Shown here: positions 40,661-49,916 of the stretch, piece after piece
How positions within the stretch are numbered: position 1 is the first letter of the stretch
Layout of the letters: each line of letters starts with the position of its first letter
From: Bacteroidota bacterium
GTDB taxonomy: Bacteria; Bacteroidota; Bacteroidia; Chitinophagales; LD1
Reading direction: 5' to 3'
Assembly: GCA_018267385.1 (NCBI GenBank)
Contig: JAFDYN010000007.1
Coordinates: 1 to 64,000 of the forward strand
Length of the DNA: 64,000 nt
The notes under the pieces: model-generated
Database searches by the model: none
The model's input: only the letters and a program-made list of their open reading frames with translations
Told to the model about the DNA's origin: nothing
Position numbers and translations under genes: made by a program

Positions 40661-41542
40661 ATGAGTACAGTAGCACCCATATTTATAGATGCAGAGCTCC
40701 AGCGGCAGTTTGACAGAGATGGCTATGCCAGGATCAAAATACTGGATGAGGCGCAGACGCGCGAGCTGAGGGAGTTTTTCATGGCTACCCAGCGGGAGCA
40801 CGAGGCGGTAAACAGCCTCTATCAGTCTACCACGCACACCAATGATCCCGACCTGATACGCAGGGTAGATGACAAGATCCGCTCTGTGATGGCACCGGAG
40901 CTGCCGCGGTTCTTTCAAAACTATGAACCGATGATGTGTACGTACATCACCAAACAGCCGGGAGAGGGATCAGATACGCGCATACACCAGGACCCTACAT
41001 TTGTAGATGAGCAGAAATATGTCACAGCCAATATATGGGTGGCGCTGCATGATATCAACCATGATAACGGCAATATGTTTTTCATACCTGGTACGCACAG
41101 GTATATGCGCTCGCTGCGCGTGACACCCGTGTGCCCCTCTGCGTATGACGGGGTCTTTGACCTGCTGCGGGAAAACATAACAGAGGTGCCGGTACAGGCG
41201 GGAGAGGCGATAGTGATCAATCATGCCGTGATGCACGGTGCCACGCCCAATCTCTCCGGTGGCCCGCGCATGGCAGCAGTGATGGCCATCCGGTCTGCGG
41301 GTTCTGAGCTTATCTTTCACTACCTGGAGCCCGGTGCACCTACTGACCGCATAGAGCAGTATAGCTTTGATATGGATACCTTCTTTCACCTCAAAAGAGA
41401 CGGCAGGCCGGACGAGTCGCGCTTCCTGCGCTATATATCCTGGGACTTTCCACAGATCACGAGAGATGATTTTCTGGCACAAATAGGAAAGCTACGCCCC
41501 AAGGAAAAGCGCAAATCATGGTTTGAAAAAATATTCAGCTAG
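40661..41542 (+). CDS. PhyH-family dioxygenase 1
   Basis: A 293-aa Fe(II)/2-oxoglutarate oxygenase of the phytanoyl-CoA dioxygenase (PhyH) family, which hydroxylates aliphatic carbons. The iron triad is intact: His109 and Asp111 in IHQDPTFVDE and His192 in VMHGATPN. Arg203 is placed to bind 2-oxoglutarate. The family strand NMFFIPGTHR is present. It ends in a basic, amphipathic tail KSWFEKIFS shared in character with its paralogues. The start at 40661 matches paralogue lengths and the promoter position; 40634 is the alternative. It is the first gene of a ten-gene operon and overlaps the next gene by one base. Confidence 0.85.
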   Translation: MSTVAPIFIDAELQRQFDRDGYARIKILDEAQTRELREFFMATQREHEAVNSLYQSTTHTNDPDLIRRVDDKIRSVMAPELPRFFQNYEPMMCTYITKQPGEGSDTRIHQDPTFVDEQKYVTANIWVALHDINHDNGNMFFIPGTHRYMRSLRVTPVCPSAYDGVFDLLRENITEVPVQAGEAIVINHAVMHGATPNLSGGPRMAAVMAIRSAGSELIFHYLEPGAPTDRIEQYSFDMDTFFHLKRDGRPDESRFLRYISWDFPQITRDDFLAQIGKLRPKEKRKSWFEKIFS

Positions 41543-42405
41543 TGGCGGTACACCCCATTTTCCGAGCGCAGGAGCTACAGCATGAGTTTGATAGAAATGG
41601 ATTCGTGCGGCTGCCACTACTCACAGAGGAGCAGGTGGATGCCCTGCAGCGATCATATGATACCCTGGCTGCTGCACATGAGCGGATCGGCCTGCCCTTT
41701 ACCACTACCAGCCATAGCAATGACCATGAGCTGATACGACAGGCAGATCAATATATAGCAGACGTGATGGCACCCGAGATGGACAGAGTGCTGTGTGACT
41801 ATCAGCGGCTTTTTGGCAATTTTCTGATCAAGCAGACCGGCAGCGAGTCAGCTACACCGCTCCACCAGGATACCACCTTTGTAGATGAAGACCGCTACCG
41901 CAGTATCAGCGTATGGGTCTCTCTCGTAGACACAGACCGTACTAACGGTTGTATGCGCTTTGTGAGAGGCAGCCACCTGTTCACCCGCTTTCTGCGGCCT
42001 ACACATGGCTATGCCTGGCCCTATGAGCCGGTGCGTGCAGAGCTGGAGGGGATGCTAGAGGACTATCCATCGCGCAGGGGGGAGGCCTTTATCTTTGACC
42101 ATGCGGTCATACATGCCTCTCATCCTAACCTCACCGGCCAGCCTCGCGTAGCCGCTGTCATGGCGGCCTACCCGCAGGAGGCAGACCTGCTCATGTACTA
42201 TGCGCAGAGTGACCCGCAGCAGCTGGGCAGGTACATCATGAGCAGAGAGGCATACCTGAGATTTGTAAAGGGAGAAGCCCCGCAGGCTACACTGGCCGGG
42301 ATAGTACCGGCAGACCACAGCCCCGTGACTGCAGCAGCACTAAGGCGTATGACCGCCAAACCAATGTCCCTGCTGGACCGCCTGAGAGCGGCGCTGCACT
42401 CCTGA
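41542..42405 (+). CDS. PhyH-family dioxygenase 2
   Basis: A 287-aa PhyH protein closely resembling the first, for example HSNDHELIRQADQYIADVMAPEM versus the matching segment upstream. The triad is His108 and Asp110 (LHQDTTFVDE) and His191 (VIHASHPN), with Arg202 for 2-oxoglutarate. The start is a GTG overlapping the preceding TAG (TAGTG), so translation is coupled. The C-terminus SLLDRLRAALHS is amphipathic and basic. It is probably cytoplasmic at the membrane face. It arose by tandem duplication with gene 1; the substrate is unknown. Confidence 0.83.
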   Translation: MAVHPIFRAQELQHEFDRNGFVRLPLLTEEQVDALQRSYDTLAAAHERIGLPFTTTSHSNDHELIRQADQYIADVMAPEMDRVLCDYQRLFGNFLIKQTGSESATPLHQDTTFVDEDRYRSISVWVSLVDTDRTNGCMRFVRGSHLFTRFLRPTHGYAWPYEPVRAELEGMLEDYPSRRGEAFIFDHAVIHASHPNLTGQPRVAAVMAAYPQEADLLMYYAQSDPQQLGRYIMSREAYLRFVKGEAPQATLAGIVPADHSPVTAAALRRMTAKPMSLLDRLRAALHS

Positions 42406-42435
42406 GAGCTTATTTTTTACTGCTATATTGTGCAC

Positions 42436-43245
42436 ATGGAGCCACTGATCATCACGGCAAAACCCATATCACAGACAGAATACTGGAGGCGGCTGATCCG
42501 CTACCGCAGCCTCATCTGGATATTCGCCTGGCAGGAGCTAAAGGTGGCGTATGCGCAGACATACTTCGGACTGCTATGGGCTGTGCTCAGGCCGGTTATT
42601 ATCTTATCTATTTTCACCGTGCTCTTCGGCTATCTGCTGCACATAGAGACCTCCTCTCCCTACCTGCTTTTTGCTTTCTCCGGTATGATCGCGTGGAATT
42701 TCTTTTCGCAGATAGTCACTACTGCATCTGTGGCCATCACAGACCGGCAGGACCTGATCCGGCGCATGTATTTTCCCAGGCTCATACTGCCGCTATCCAA
42801 GGTGCTGATAGCCGGAGTAGAGACGGTGATCTCCCTGCTGCTGCTGTTCATTTTTATGGTAGTGCTGCGATATCATGTGTCATGGCACCTGCTGCTGCTG
42901 CCGTTTTTCATAGGTATGAATGTGTGCCTCGGCTTGGCGGTATCTCTCTGGCTCACGCTGGCCAGTGTGCGCTATCGCGACCTACACCAGGTAGTGATGC
43001 CACTGATCAGTATAGGCATCTGGGTCACACCGGTATTCTTTCCCCGCACGATCATTCCTGATGCATATCAGTTTCTGCTTTACTTTAACCCGATGGCTGC
43101 TATCATAGCGGGCTACCGCTATGCCCTGCTGGGAGAGCCGGTAGATGGGTGGTACTGGCTCTCATATGGCGTGGTGGCGGTGCTGCTGGCTATAGCCGTC
43201 CTGCTGCTGGCGCGCGCTGAGGATGATATAGTAGACTATGCCTGA
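42436..43245 (+). CDS. ABC-2 type permease of polysaccharide exporter (Wzm-like)
   Basis: A 269-aa integral membrane protein of the ABC-2 family with six helices. The N-terminal cytoplasmic helix ending in KVAYAQTYFGLLWAVLRP (about 37-54) is the hallmark of Wzm/TagG permeases that export O-antigen, teichoic acid or capsule linked to a lipid carrier. RQDLIRRMYFPRLILPLS and NPMAAIIAGYRYALLG fit the same family. The ATG at 42436 is used; a GTG six bases upstream is also open. It lies 30 nt after PhyH 2 within the operon. The ATPase partner (Wzt), usually adjacent, is not found in this window. Confidence 0.88.
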   Translation: MEPLIITAKPISQTEYWRRLIRYRSLIWIFAWQELKVAYAQTYFGLLWAVLRPVIILSIFTVLFGYLLHIETSSPYLLFAFSGMIAWNFFSQIVTTASVAITDRQDLIRRMYFPRLILPLSKVLIAGVETVISLLLLFIFMVVLRYHVSWHLLLLPFFIGMNVCLGLAVSLWLTLASVRYRDLHQVVMPLISIGIWVTPVFFPRTIIPDAYQFLLYFNPMAAIIAGYRYALLGEPVDGWYWLSYGVVAVLLAIAVLLLARAEDDIVDYA

Positions 43246-43312
43246 GCATGGTGAGATAGATCAGCACAGGGCACACTATTATTTTGTATCTTAGCAAGAC
43301 AAGGTTTGCACT

Positions 43313-44230
43313 ATGCGAAGAGTACTGAATGATGATGCACTGAATGCCGAATTTATAAAGAACGGGTATGTACGCGTACCGTTCATCTCTCCGGAGGAGG
43401 TGGCTTTTCTCAAACAGAATTTCTTTGATACCCTGCCGCATAGTGGCGGCCAGATCACGGCGGGTGAGACCGGTGTAGACGGCACGCCGCTGATCACATA
43501 CGACTTCACATTCATAGACAAGAATGTAGAATACAAAAAAATGGTGTTTGACGCGATCACAGCGCGCTTCAAAAAAAAGATGGATGAGCTGCTGGCAGAC
43601 TATCGCCCCATCATAGCCAACTATATCAGGAAGCAATCGCAAAATGGCGAGGTGCCACTGCATGAGAACTGGGCATTTGCAGATGAGCGCAAATGCTACA
43701 CCGTGTCTATCTGGTGCCCTCTGGTAGACTCTACTGTAGCCAACGGCACCCTACAGGTGGTGCCGGGCAGTCACAAAAGGTTCGGTGAGGTGAGGGGGCC
43801 TATGATACCGTGGGAGCTGGATAATGTAAAGCAAGAGATCATAGACAAATACCTGGTGCCGCTGGAGACCAAAGCCGGAGACTGTGTGATACTGGATGAT
43901 AGTATAGTGCATTACTCTGCCCTCAATAAAACCAACGACCTGCGACTGGCCATACAGCTGATCTGCATACCGGCAGAGATGCCATCTATACACTACCACA
44001 TGAATCCGGCAGTGAGCCAAAACGAAGTAGAAGTGCTGGAGGTAGATGTGGACTTCTATATGCAGTTTAACCCATGGAAAAACCCGGGCGCTGTGAAGCG
44101 GCTGCGCACTATACCCTATCAGTACAGGCCTATAGATGCGAAGGAGTTTGCACAGCGGCTGAGAGGACCTGCCTATGATGAGCCGCAAAAGAAAAACCTG
44201 ATATCCAGGATCAAAGAGGTATTTGCCTGA
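43313..44230 (+). CDS. PhyH-family protein 3, with altered iron site
   Basis: A 305-aa PhyH-family protein in which the first iron motif reads LHENWAFADE instead of the HxD form. His117 is kept but Asn119 replaces the Asp ligand. Distal His200 (IVHYSALN) and Arg211 are present. Asn at this place would weaken iron binding, so it may be a non-catalytic partner or use the metal differently. It is the most diverged of the set, with an insertion around 43-65. The tail NLISRIKEVFA is amphipathic and basic like the others. It lies 67 nt after the permease and 23 nt before the tandem-domain gene. Confidence 0.8.
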   Translation: MRRVLNDDALNAEFIKNGYVRVPFISPEEVAFLKQNFFDTLPHSGGQITAGETGVDGTPLITYDFTFIDKNVEYKKMVFDAITARFKKKMDELLADYRPIIANYIRKQSQNGEVPLHENWAFADERKCYTVSIWCPLVDSTVANGTLQVVPGSHKRFGEVRGPMIPWELDNVKQEIIDKYLVPLETKAGDCVILDDSIVHYSALNKTNDLRLAIQLICIPAEMPSIHYHMNPAVSQNEVEVLEVDVDFYMQFNPWKNPGAVKRLRTIPYQYRPIDAKEFAQRLRGPAYDEPQKKNLISRIKEVFA

Positions 44231-44253
44231 TCGCTACAGTATAATACTCCGGC

Positions 44254-46182
44254 ATGCTATTTAAGGATGAAAAATTACAGCGCCAGTTTGACCTGCAGGG
44301 ATATGTGGTCGTACCCTTTCTGCCGGAGGTAGATGTGGCAGAGCTGCGCAGTTTGTTTTTTGCATCCTACCCTGATCCGCCGGAGGGATTCTACTCCAGC
44401 AGCTTTGACGCCGATGAGCGCAAGCGTATCTCGCTCAATGAAAAGATAACAGCAGTAGTAGACAGGTATGTGCCGGAGCGGTTCGGCGAGATCAGGAAGC
44501 TGGGCAGCTGTTTTCTCAATAAGCAACCCGGTGCTGCGGGAGAGATGCCCATACACCAGGACTGGACCATGACCGATGAGCCGGCTCATGACAGCGTGAC
44601 CATCTGGATACCACTGCAGGATACCGATGAGACCAATGGTGCGATACAGGTGATAGACGGCAGCCATCGCTTCTCAGGGGCGCTGAGGGCACCCTCACTG
44701 CCGGATCCTTTCCGCGAGGTGCAGAGCGAGCTGCGGCAGGACCTGAAAATACTGCGCATGAAAGCCGGTGAAGCATTCATATTCTCTCATGCGCTGCTGC
44801 ATGCCTCGCCTCCCAATACCGGAGCATCACCACGCGTAGCTGTGACCTATGGACTCACGGCTGCAGATGCGCCGTTGTTATTCTATCACCACGAGGCCGG
44901 GGGGCAGACAGACCGCTATGCTGTGGAGGCAGATTTTTTCCAGCGGTATAACAGGCAGATAGGCAGCAGGCCCGATTTCGGCCATGTGACGGCCTCACTG
45001 GACTATGAGCAACACTTTGTGACAGCTGCCGAGTACCGGCAGATGAAACTAAATTTCCTACATCAAAAGTCAGAAGCGATGTATAAAATGATCCCGATAT
45101 TCCGTGACAGGGCTATGCAGGCCTCTTTTGAACAAGAAGGCTATGCAGTATTTCCGCTACTGGGCCCGGATGAGATAGAAGAGCTGAAGCAGTATTATTT
45201 CTCCAAGCATATTAAAGATGACCGCGGGTTTGGTTTTCATGTCAGCATGGACCAGGCAGACAAGGAAATGTGTCGTGAGATCAGGGAGAAGATATGGGGT
45301 GTGGTGATGCCAAAGCTCAATGAGCACCTGGAGAAATTTAAACCCTTTGTGGCCAGCTACGTGGTCAAAGAAGTAAACCCTAAAGGTGTAGTTCCCGCAC
45401 ACCAGGATTGGAGTTTTGCAGATCGTGAGGAGGATGGCTACTGCTCTATCACCTGCTGGATAGCACTGGTAGATACCAATATAGACAATGGTGGCATGGG
45501 CGTGATCCGGGGCAGCCACAAGTTTATGATGAACCACCGCCCGTCGCCCTCGCCGCAGTGCCCTGTGCCACTGAGCGATCATATGTTCAGCATATTCCCC
45601 TACCTGCATACCATAGATATGAAGGCTGGAGAGGTGTTGATGTTTGACAACAGGACCTTTCACGCATCTCCGCCCAATGTATCTGATGGCGTGCGCCTGG
45701 CAGTAGGAGTAGGAGTGACACAGGAAGACGCCGACCTGGTACACTACTATATGAGGCCGGATGGCACCTTCCGGACTATGCTGCGCTACAATGTAGATAC
45801 AGACTTCTACCTCAGATACGACAACTCTGCTCTGGCGCGCCTCTATGATGCCGGTGGTGTGATAGAAGGGTACGGTACACCGACAGAGGTGTCGTACGAC
45901 TTCACCCGATACACTACCGATGAGCTGCTGGATGTGATGAAGGCCGCAGGCAACACCTTTAATGTGCCGATGACGGAAAAGCTAGCGAAGATATTTGGCA
46001 ATATGTCTGCACCGCAGGAGCAAAAGCAGGAAGAGCCGGCCACCGTGCAGCCACCTGACACTGCCGCCACAGAGCCACAGCCCGAGCTGCCTGCACCATG
46101 GGTAGATACGAGGACATTTGCCGAAAAATACACGCTGAAGAATATAGCCAAGGAAATAAAAATGAGGCTGGTAGGAGCCTGA
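44254..46182 (+). CDS. Tandem PhyH-family dioxygenase (two domains)
   Basis: A 642-aa protein with two full PhyH domains in one frame. Domain 1 (about 1-275) has His101/Asp103 (IHQDWTMTDE), His183 and Arg194. Domain 2 (about 278-570) has His383/Asp385 (AHQDWSFAD), His470 and Arg481. A linker rich in Pro, Glu, Gln and Ala (about 585-620) leads to a terminal segment KNIAKEIKMRLVGA, the same kind of amphipathic tail as in the single-domain paralogues. Both sites look active, so it could perform two oxidations on one substrate. There is no internal stop or frameshift; the fusion joins what are separate genes on both sides. Confidence 0.85.
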   Translation: MLFKDEKLQRQFDLQGYVVVPFLPEVDVAELRSLFFASYPDPPEGFYSSSFDADERKRISLNEKITAVVDRYVPERFGEIRKLGSCFLNKQPGAAGEMPIHQDWTMTDEPAHDSVTIWIPLQDTDETNGAIQVIDGSHRFSGALRAPSLPDPFREVQSELRQDLKILRMKAGEAFIFSHALLHASPPNTGASPRVAVTYGLTAADAPLLFYHHEAGGQTDRYAVEADFFQRYNRQIGSRPDFGHVTASLDYEQHFVTAAEYRQMKLNFLHQKSEAMYKMIPIFRDRAMQASFEQEGYAVFPLLGPDEIEELKQYYFSKHIKDDRGFGFHVSMDQADKEMCREIREKIWGVVMPKLNEHLEKFKPFVASYVVKEVNPKGVVPAHQDWSFADREEDGYCSITCWIALVDTNIDNGGMGVIRGSHKFMMNHRPSPSPQCPVPLSDHMFSIFPYLHTIDMKAGEVLMFDNRTFHASPPNVSDGVRLAVGVGVTQEDADLVHYYMRPDGTFRTMLRYNVDTDFYLRYDNSALARLYDAGGVIEGYGTPTEVSYDFTRYTTDELLDVMKAAGNTFNVPMTEKLAKIFGNMSAPQEQKQEEPATVQPPDTAATEPQPELPAPWVDTRTFAEKYTLKNIAKEIKMRLVGA

Positions 46183-46208
46183 TAGCGGATCAAGAAAAAG
46201 TAAAGCGA

Positions 46209-47180
46209 ATGTTCAGTTTCCCGGATAAGATGATGCCTGTTTTCAGAGAGGAGAGCCACCAGGCTTTCTTTGAGAAGAATGGGTATGTTATTCTGCCTTT
46301 TTATGATGCCGCAGAGATCAGAGAGCTGGAGGCCCTCTATCATGAGCTGCACCCCAGGGATGAGCATGGCTTTTTTCCCAGCACTTTCTCGCATGACAAA
46401 AACTACAGGCAGGTAGCGGACCGCGAGATCAGGAGGATATGCCAGAGGGGCATAGACCTGTACTGCCAGGATGTGAAGGTGATGTGCGGTGCCTTTATAG
46501 TGAAGACGCCGGGGCCGGAGAGCGCCATGTGCGTGCACCAGGATATGAGCCTGGTAGATGAGAGCCGCTATACGGGTATCAATATCTGGGTACCGCTGTG
46601 CGATCTCTCTGTGACCAATGGTACACTATTCGTACTGCCCGGCAGCCACAGGCTGATGCCCACCTACAGAGGCAGCAGCATACCGGAGTTTTTCTCACCG
46701 GTCATGGATGACATGATAGACTACATGGTGCCCGTAGAGATCAAGGCAGGTGAGGCCGTTTTCTTTGATCAGAGCATCATTCATTATTCTCCGCCCAACT
46801 ATTCTGACCGGATCCGCATCGTGACGAATACTTACTTCACTCATAAAGATGCAGCATTCCGTACCTACTATTGGGATGAGGCATACGGCGGCAAGGTGGA
46901 AGCGTTTGCACAGAATGATTCCTTCATGCTGGATTTTGAGCAGTTTGGCGATAATATCCGCGACCGGCCAAAGGTGGGCGAGTCTCTCGGCCTCGTGGCG
47001 TATGATTTTCCTAAGATATCCAAAGAGTACCTGGCGGAGCGGTTTCGCCCTACCGGAGCGCGCGAGATGATCAGGAGTGCAGTACCACCACAGCCGTCGG
47101 TGCCGGACAGCAGCCATACTGCCGGCGAAGAGGCCCCGAGGAAATCTATCTTGCAACGCATCAAAGAAATGATCAGCTGA
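46209..47180 (+). CDS. PhyH-family dioxygenase 5
   Basis: A 323-aa PhyH protein with intact His110/Asp112 (VHQDMSLVDE), His192 (IIHYSPPN) and an Arg at about 203. The strand LFVLPGSHR is conserved. The C-terminal 40 residues form a flexible Pro/Ser/Ala linker followed by KSILQRIKEMIS, an amphipathic helix. The ATG at 46209 is chosen because the frame upstream overlaps the preceding gene and has no family features. The TGA overlaps the ATG of the next PhyH gene (TGATG), showing coupling. The substrate is unknown. Confidence 0.85.
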   Translation: MFSFPDKMMPVFREESHQAFFEKNGYVILPFYDAAEIRELEALYHELHPRDEHGFFPSTFSHDKNYRQVADREIRRICQRGIDLYCQDVKVMCGAFIVKTPGPESAMCVHQDMSLVDESRYTGINIWVPLCDLSVTNGTLFVLPGSHRLMPTYRGSSIPEFFSPVMDDMIDYMVPVEIKAGEAVFFDQSIIHYSPPNYSDRIRIVTNTYFTHKDAAFRTYYWDEAYGGKVEAFAQNDSFMLDFEQFGDNIRDRPKVGESLGLVAYDFPKISKEYLAERFRPTGAREMIRSAVPPQPSVPDSSHTAGEEAPRKSILQRIKEMIS

Positions 47181-48091
47181 TGTCAAAGAGGATCTTCCGG
47201 TCAGCAGCGCATCAGGAGCTCTTTGACAGGCAAGGCTTCATCGTCCTGCCATTTGTCAATGCAGCAGAGGTGGCACAGCTCAATAGTTTATTTGATACGC
47301 TACACCCTGACATCGGGCAGAGTGGGTTCTTTAGTGGTAGCTACAGCGCAGATTTTGAATACAAGAAAAAGGCGAGCGACGAGATCGTAAAAGTCTTCAG
47401 CCGTGCTTACGAAGACCTCTTTATAGACTATACTCCCTTTGGGGGAGCTTTTTTATACAAAGTGCCCGGTGCCAATAGTGCACTGGCAGCACATCAGGAC
47501 TGGACCATAGTAGACGAGCAGGAGCATGTAGCGCTAAACTGCTGGGTGCCGCTGCAGGACATCACCGCGGATAACGGACCGATCATGATACTGCCGGGTA
47601 GCCAGTATGACAATTTCAATGTGGTGCGCGCGCCTACATTGCCGTTTTTCTTTTCGGGAAACGAAGATGTGATACACCCCGAGCTGATACCGATGATCGT
47701 ACCGGCGGGTACTGCGGTGATCCTCAATCAAAGTGTGATACACTACTCTCCTGACAATAAAAGTGCGGAGGTCAGGCGTGCTATCACCGCAGGTGTCAAG
47801 AGCGCAGGAGCCAGGATGAAGTTTCACTACCGGGTGCCGGGCAGGGATGCGCTGGAAGTCTTTGATATGGAAGATGATTTTCTGATCAGCTTCCGTGATT
47901 TCGCCCGGGATATAGGCCAGCGGCCGTATCTCGGCACCTATCAGGGAGAGATCCCCTACACGATGCCGCAGCCTGACAGAGAGCGGCTCAGGCAGATGAT
48001 CTCTGATATGAAAACCCGGGCAGGATACAGTATGAGCCAGCCACCACGCAGTATGATGCAGCGGGTACGGTCCTGGCTATCCCGCGTGTAG
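47180..48091 (+). CDS. PhyH-family dioxygenase 6
   Basis: A 303-aa PhyH protein: His105/Asp107 in AHQDWTIVDE, His188 in VIHYSPDN and Arg199. In the strand IMILPGSQ the usual His of PGSH is Gln, a small departure near the active site. The N-terminal RIFRSAAHQELFDRQGFIVLPF closely follows the family pattern. The tail SMMQRVRSWLSRV is basic and amphipathic. The ATG shares a base with the previous stop. After it the operon has its longest gap, 75 nt, before the Gfo/Idh/MocA gene. Confidence 0.85.
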   Translation: MSKRIFRSAAHQELFDRQGFIVLPFVNAAEVAQLNSLFDTLHPDIGQSGFFSGSYSADFEYKKKASDEIVKVFSRAYEDLFIDYTPFGGAFLYKVPGANSALAAHQDWTIVDEQEHVALNCWVPLQDITADNGPIMILPGSQYDNFNVVRAPTLPFFFSGNEDVIHPELIPMIVPAGTAVILNQSVIHYSPDNKSAEVRRAITAGVKSAGARMKFHYRVPGRDALEVFDMEDDFLISFRDFARDIGQRPYLGTYQGEIPYTMPQPDRERLRQMISDMKTRAGYSMSQPPRSMMQRVRSWLSRV

Positions 48092-48166
48092 GGACTCTGA
48101 CTTTCGTCTTCACTTTTTGATAGTATTGTATTATTTTGAAATGCGAACAAAAGGCAGCCGCTGTCA

Positions 48167-49216
48167 ATGACAGATGACAAGATCAACATAGGCCTGATAG
48201 GCTACGGATACTGGGGTATCAACCTGCTGCGCAATATCGTGCAGCACGGCGCATCGGGCCGTGTGGTAGTCTGTGATATAGATCCGGACAGGCTGAGGGC
48301 TGTACAGTCAGTATATATCAATCTGGAAACCACCACAGACCCGGTAGCAGACATCTGGCTCAATGAAGAAATAGATGCTGTGGTCATAGCCACACCCACC
48401 TCTACCCACTACCGCCTGGTCAAAGAAGCGCTGCTGCATGGCAAGCATGTACTGGCGGAGAAGCCTCTGGCTACCTCTGTGGCAGAGGTGGAGGAGCTGA
48501 TCAGCATAGCCGCAGCGCGTGGCCTGATACTGATGGTAGACCATATCTACCTGTACAACCCCGTAGTACGCCAGCTAAAGAAATATATCACGGAGGACTT
48601 TCTGGGGCGGATCAACTATATAGACGCCACACGCATCAACCTGGGCATCTATCAGGATGATGTAAATGTGCTCTGGGACCTGGCCTGTCATGACATCTCC
48701 ATTATCAACTACCTGATAGACGAAAGGCCCCAGTCGGCACGGGCCATAGGCAAGCTCAACTTTAACAGTAAGGTAGAGGACCTGGCCTATCTCTTTCTGG
48801 AGTACAGGTCTGGCCTGCTCATACAGATCAATGACTCGTGGGCCTCTCCGGTCAAGATCAGGAAAATGATCATAGGCGGAGAGAAGAAGATGATCATCTA
48901 TGACGATATAGAGTCTACCAATAAACTGGTGATATACGACTATGTCAATAACAACGCACCAGACCCTACCAAGAGCCGCCTGATAGACTACCGCCTGGGA
49001 GATATCACGATACCCAAGTATGAGATCACAGAGCCGCTGAGCAATGTGATAGCGGAGTTTTATGACTGCGTACGTACCGGCCGCACACCATTATCAGATG
49101 GTGTGAACGCGCTGGATACTATACGGATACTGGAGAGGGCCGAGCACTCGCTCCGCTCAAATAGCGCTAAAATACCTGTAGATGGATCTATCTATCATCA
49201 TCTTCTGCTACAATGA
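48167..49216 (+). CDS. Gfo/Idh/MocA-family oxidoreductase A
   Basis: A 349-aa NAD(P)-dependent dehydrogenase of the Gfo/Idh/MocA family, which oxidises or reduces sugars, often nucleotide-sugar intermediates. The nucleotide-binding motif is GLIGYGYWGINLLRN (about 9-23), the signature EKPLAT (about 99-104) contains the family Lys, and the substrate-side LWDLACHDISI (about 167-177) holds the catalytic-region His. The C-terminal half is the typical beta sheet. The 3' end overlaps the next glycosyltransferase gene by 35 nt. A mirror-image pair with the same gene order lies on the other strand at 50781-52495. Confidence 0.88.
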   Translation: MTDDKINIGLIGYGYWGINLLRNIVQHGASGRVVVCDIDPDRLRAVQSVYINLETTTDPVADIWLNEEIDAVVIATPTSTHYRLVKEALLHGKHVLAEKPLATSVAEVEELISIAAARGLILMVDHIYLYNPVVRQLKKYITEDFLGRINYIDATRINLGIYQDDVNVLWDLACHDISIINYLIDERPQSARAIGKLNFNSKVEDLAYLFLEYRSGLLIQINDSWASPVKIRKMIIGGEKKMIIYDDIESTNKLVIYDYVNNNAPDPTKSRLIDYRLGDITIPKYEITEPLSNVIAEFYDCVRTGRTPLSDGVNALDTIRILERAEHSLRSNSAKIPVDGSIYHHLLLQ

Positions 49217-49916
49217 GCATGGCACCATAGCGCATGTAGCAGCTGAGGCCCGGCAGCTGGCTATAGCTATGGGCGGCAGCAGCGAGGTGATAGCTGTGGA
49301 TGATGGTAGTGATGACGGCACCGCAGAGATACTGGCCGCAGAACCCGATATCAGGTATATACGCCACGCGCAGAATCAGGGCATAGGTATGGCCCTCCGT
49401 ACAGGCTATGCTGCTGCGCGGTGTGAGTACATCTGTGCAGTGCCCGGAGACGGGCAGTTTGACGTCAGAGAGCTGATGCAGGTGCAGGCATTCGGGTTTG
49501 ATGCTTTCTACGCGCTGTACAGGCCGCAGGCAGACTATGGCCCCTACAGGGCGCTACTGACACGCGTCAATAGATTTTTCAATAAGCACCTCCTCGGACT
49601 GGATATGAAAGACGTGAACTGGATCAAGGTATACCGCAGGGACCAGCTGGACTATGTCAAGCCGGAGCTGCAAAGCTCCATAGTAGAAAGCGAGATCTGC
49701 AGCAAGCTGCAGAAGGCCGGGATCCGACCCATAGAGCTGCCATCAGCATACCACAGCCGCACATCTGGCGTAGCCAAAGGTGGAAACTGGAAAACACTAC
49801 GCAAGGCTATCATGGAGATGTGGACGCTATACACCGTCACGGAGCGCTTTGCACGCAGTATAAAAATCAAAAATGACAGCAGTGGACAGCCACTGGCCTG
49901 GATCAAAGAAAAATAA
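49182..49916 (+). CDS. Glycosyltransferase family 2 protein A
   Basis: A 244-aa GT2 enzyme. The opening LSIIIFCYNEHGTI, nucleotide-sugar site VIAVDDGSDDGTAE (about 36-49), NQGIGMALRTGY (about 65-76) and AVPGDGQFD, which supplies the DxD-equivalent, are typical of dolichyl-phosphate-mannose-synthase-like enzymes that charge polyprenyl phosphates. No C-terminal membrane helix is evident. It starts inside the preceding dehydrogenase gene (35-nt overlap) and shares a base with the next PhyH gene. It probably transfers a sugar whose precursor the dehydrogenase modifies. Confidence 0.87.
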   Translation: MDLSIIIFCYNEHGTIAHVAAEARQLAIAMGGSSEVIAVDDGSDDGTAEILAAEPDIRYIRHAQNQGIGMALRTGYAAARCEYICAVPGDGQFDVRELMQVQAFGFDAFYALYRPQADYGPYRALLTRVNRFFNKHLLGLDMKDVNWIKVYRRDQLDYVKPELQSSIVESEICSKLQKAGIRPIELPSAYHSRTSGVAKGGNWKTLRKAIMEMWTLYTVTERFARSIKIKNDSSGQPLAWIKEK

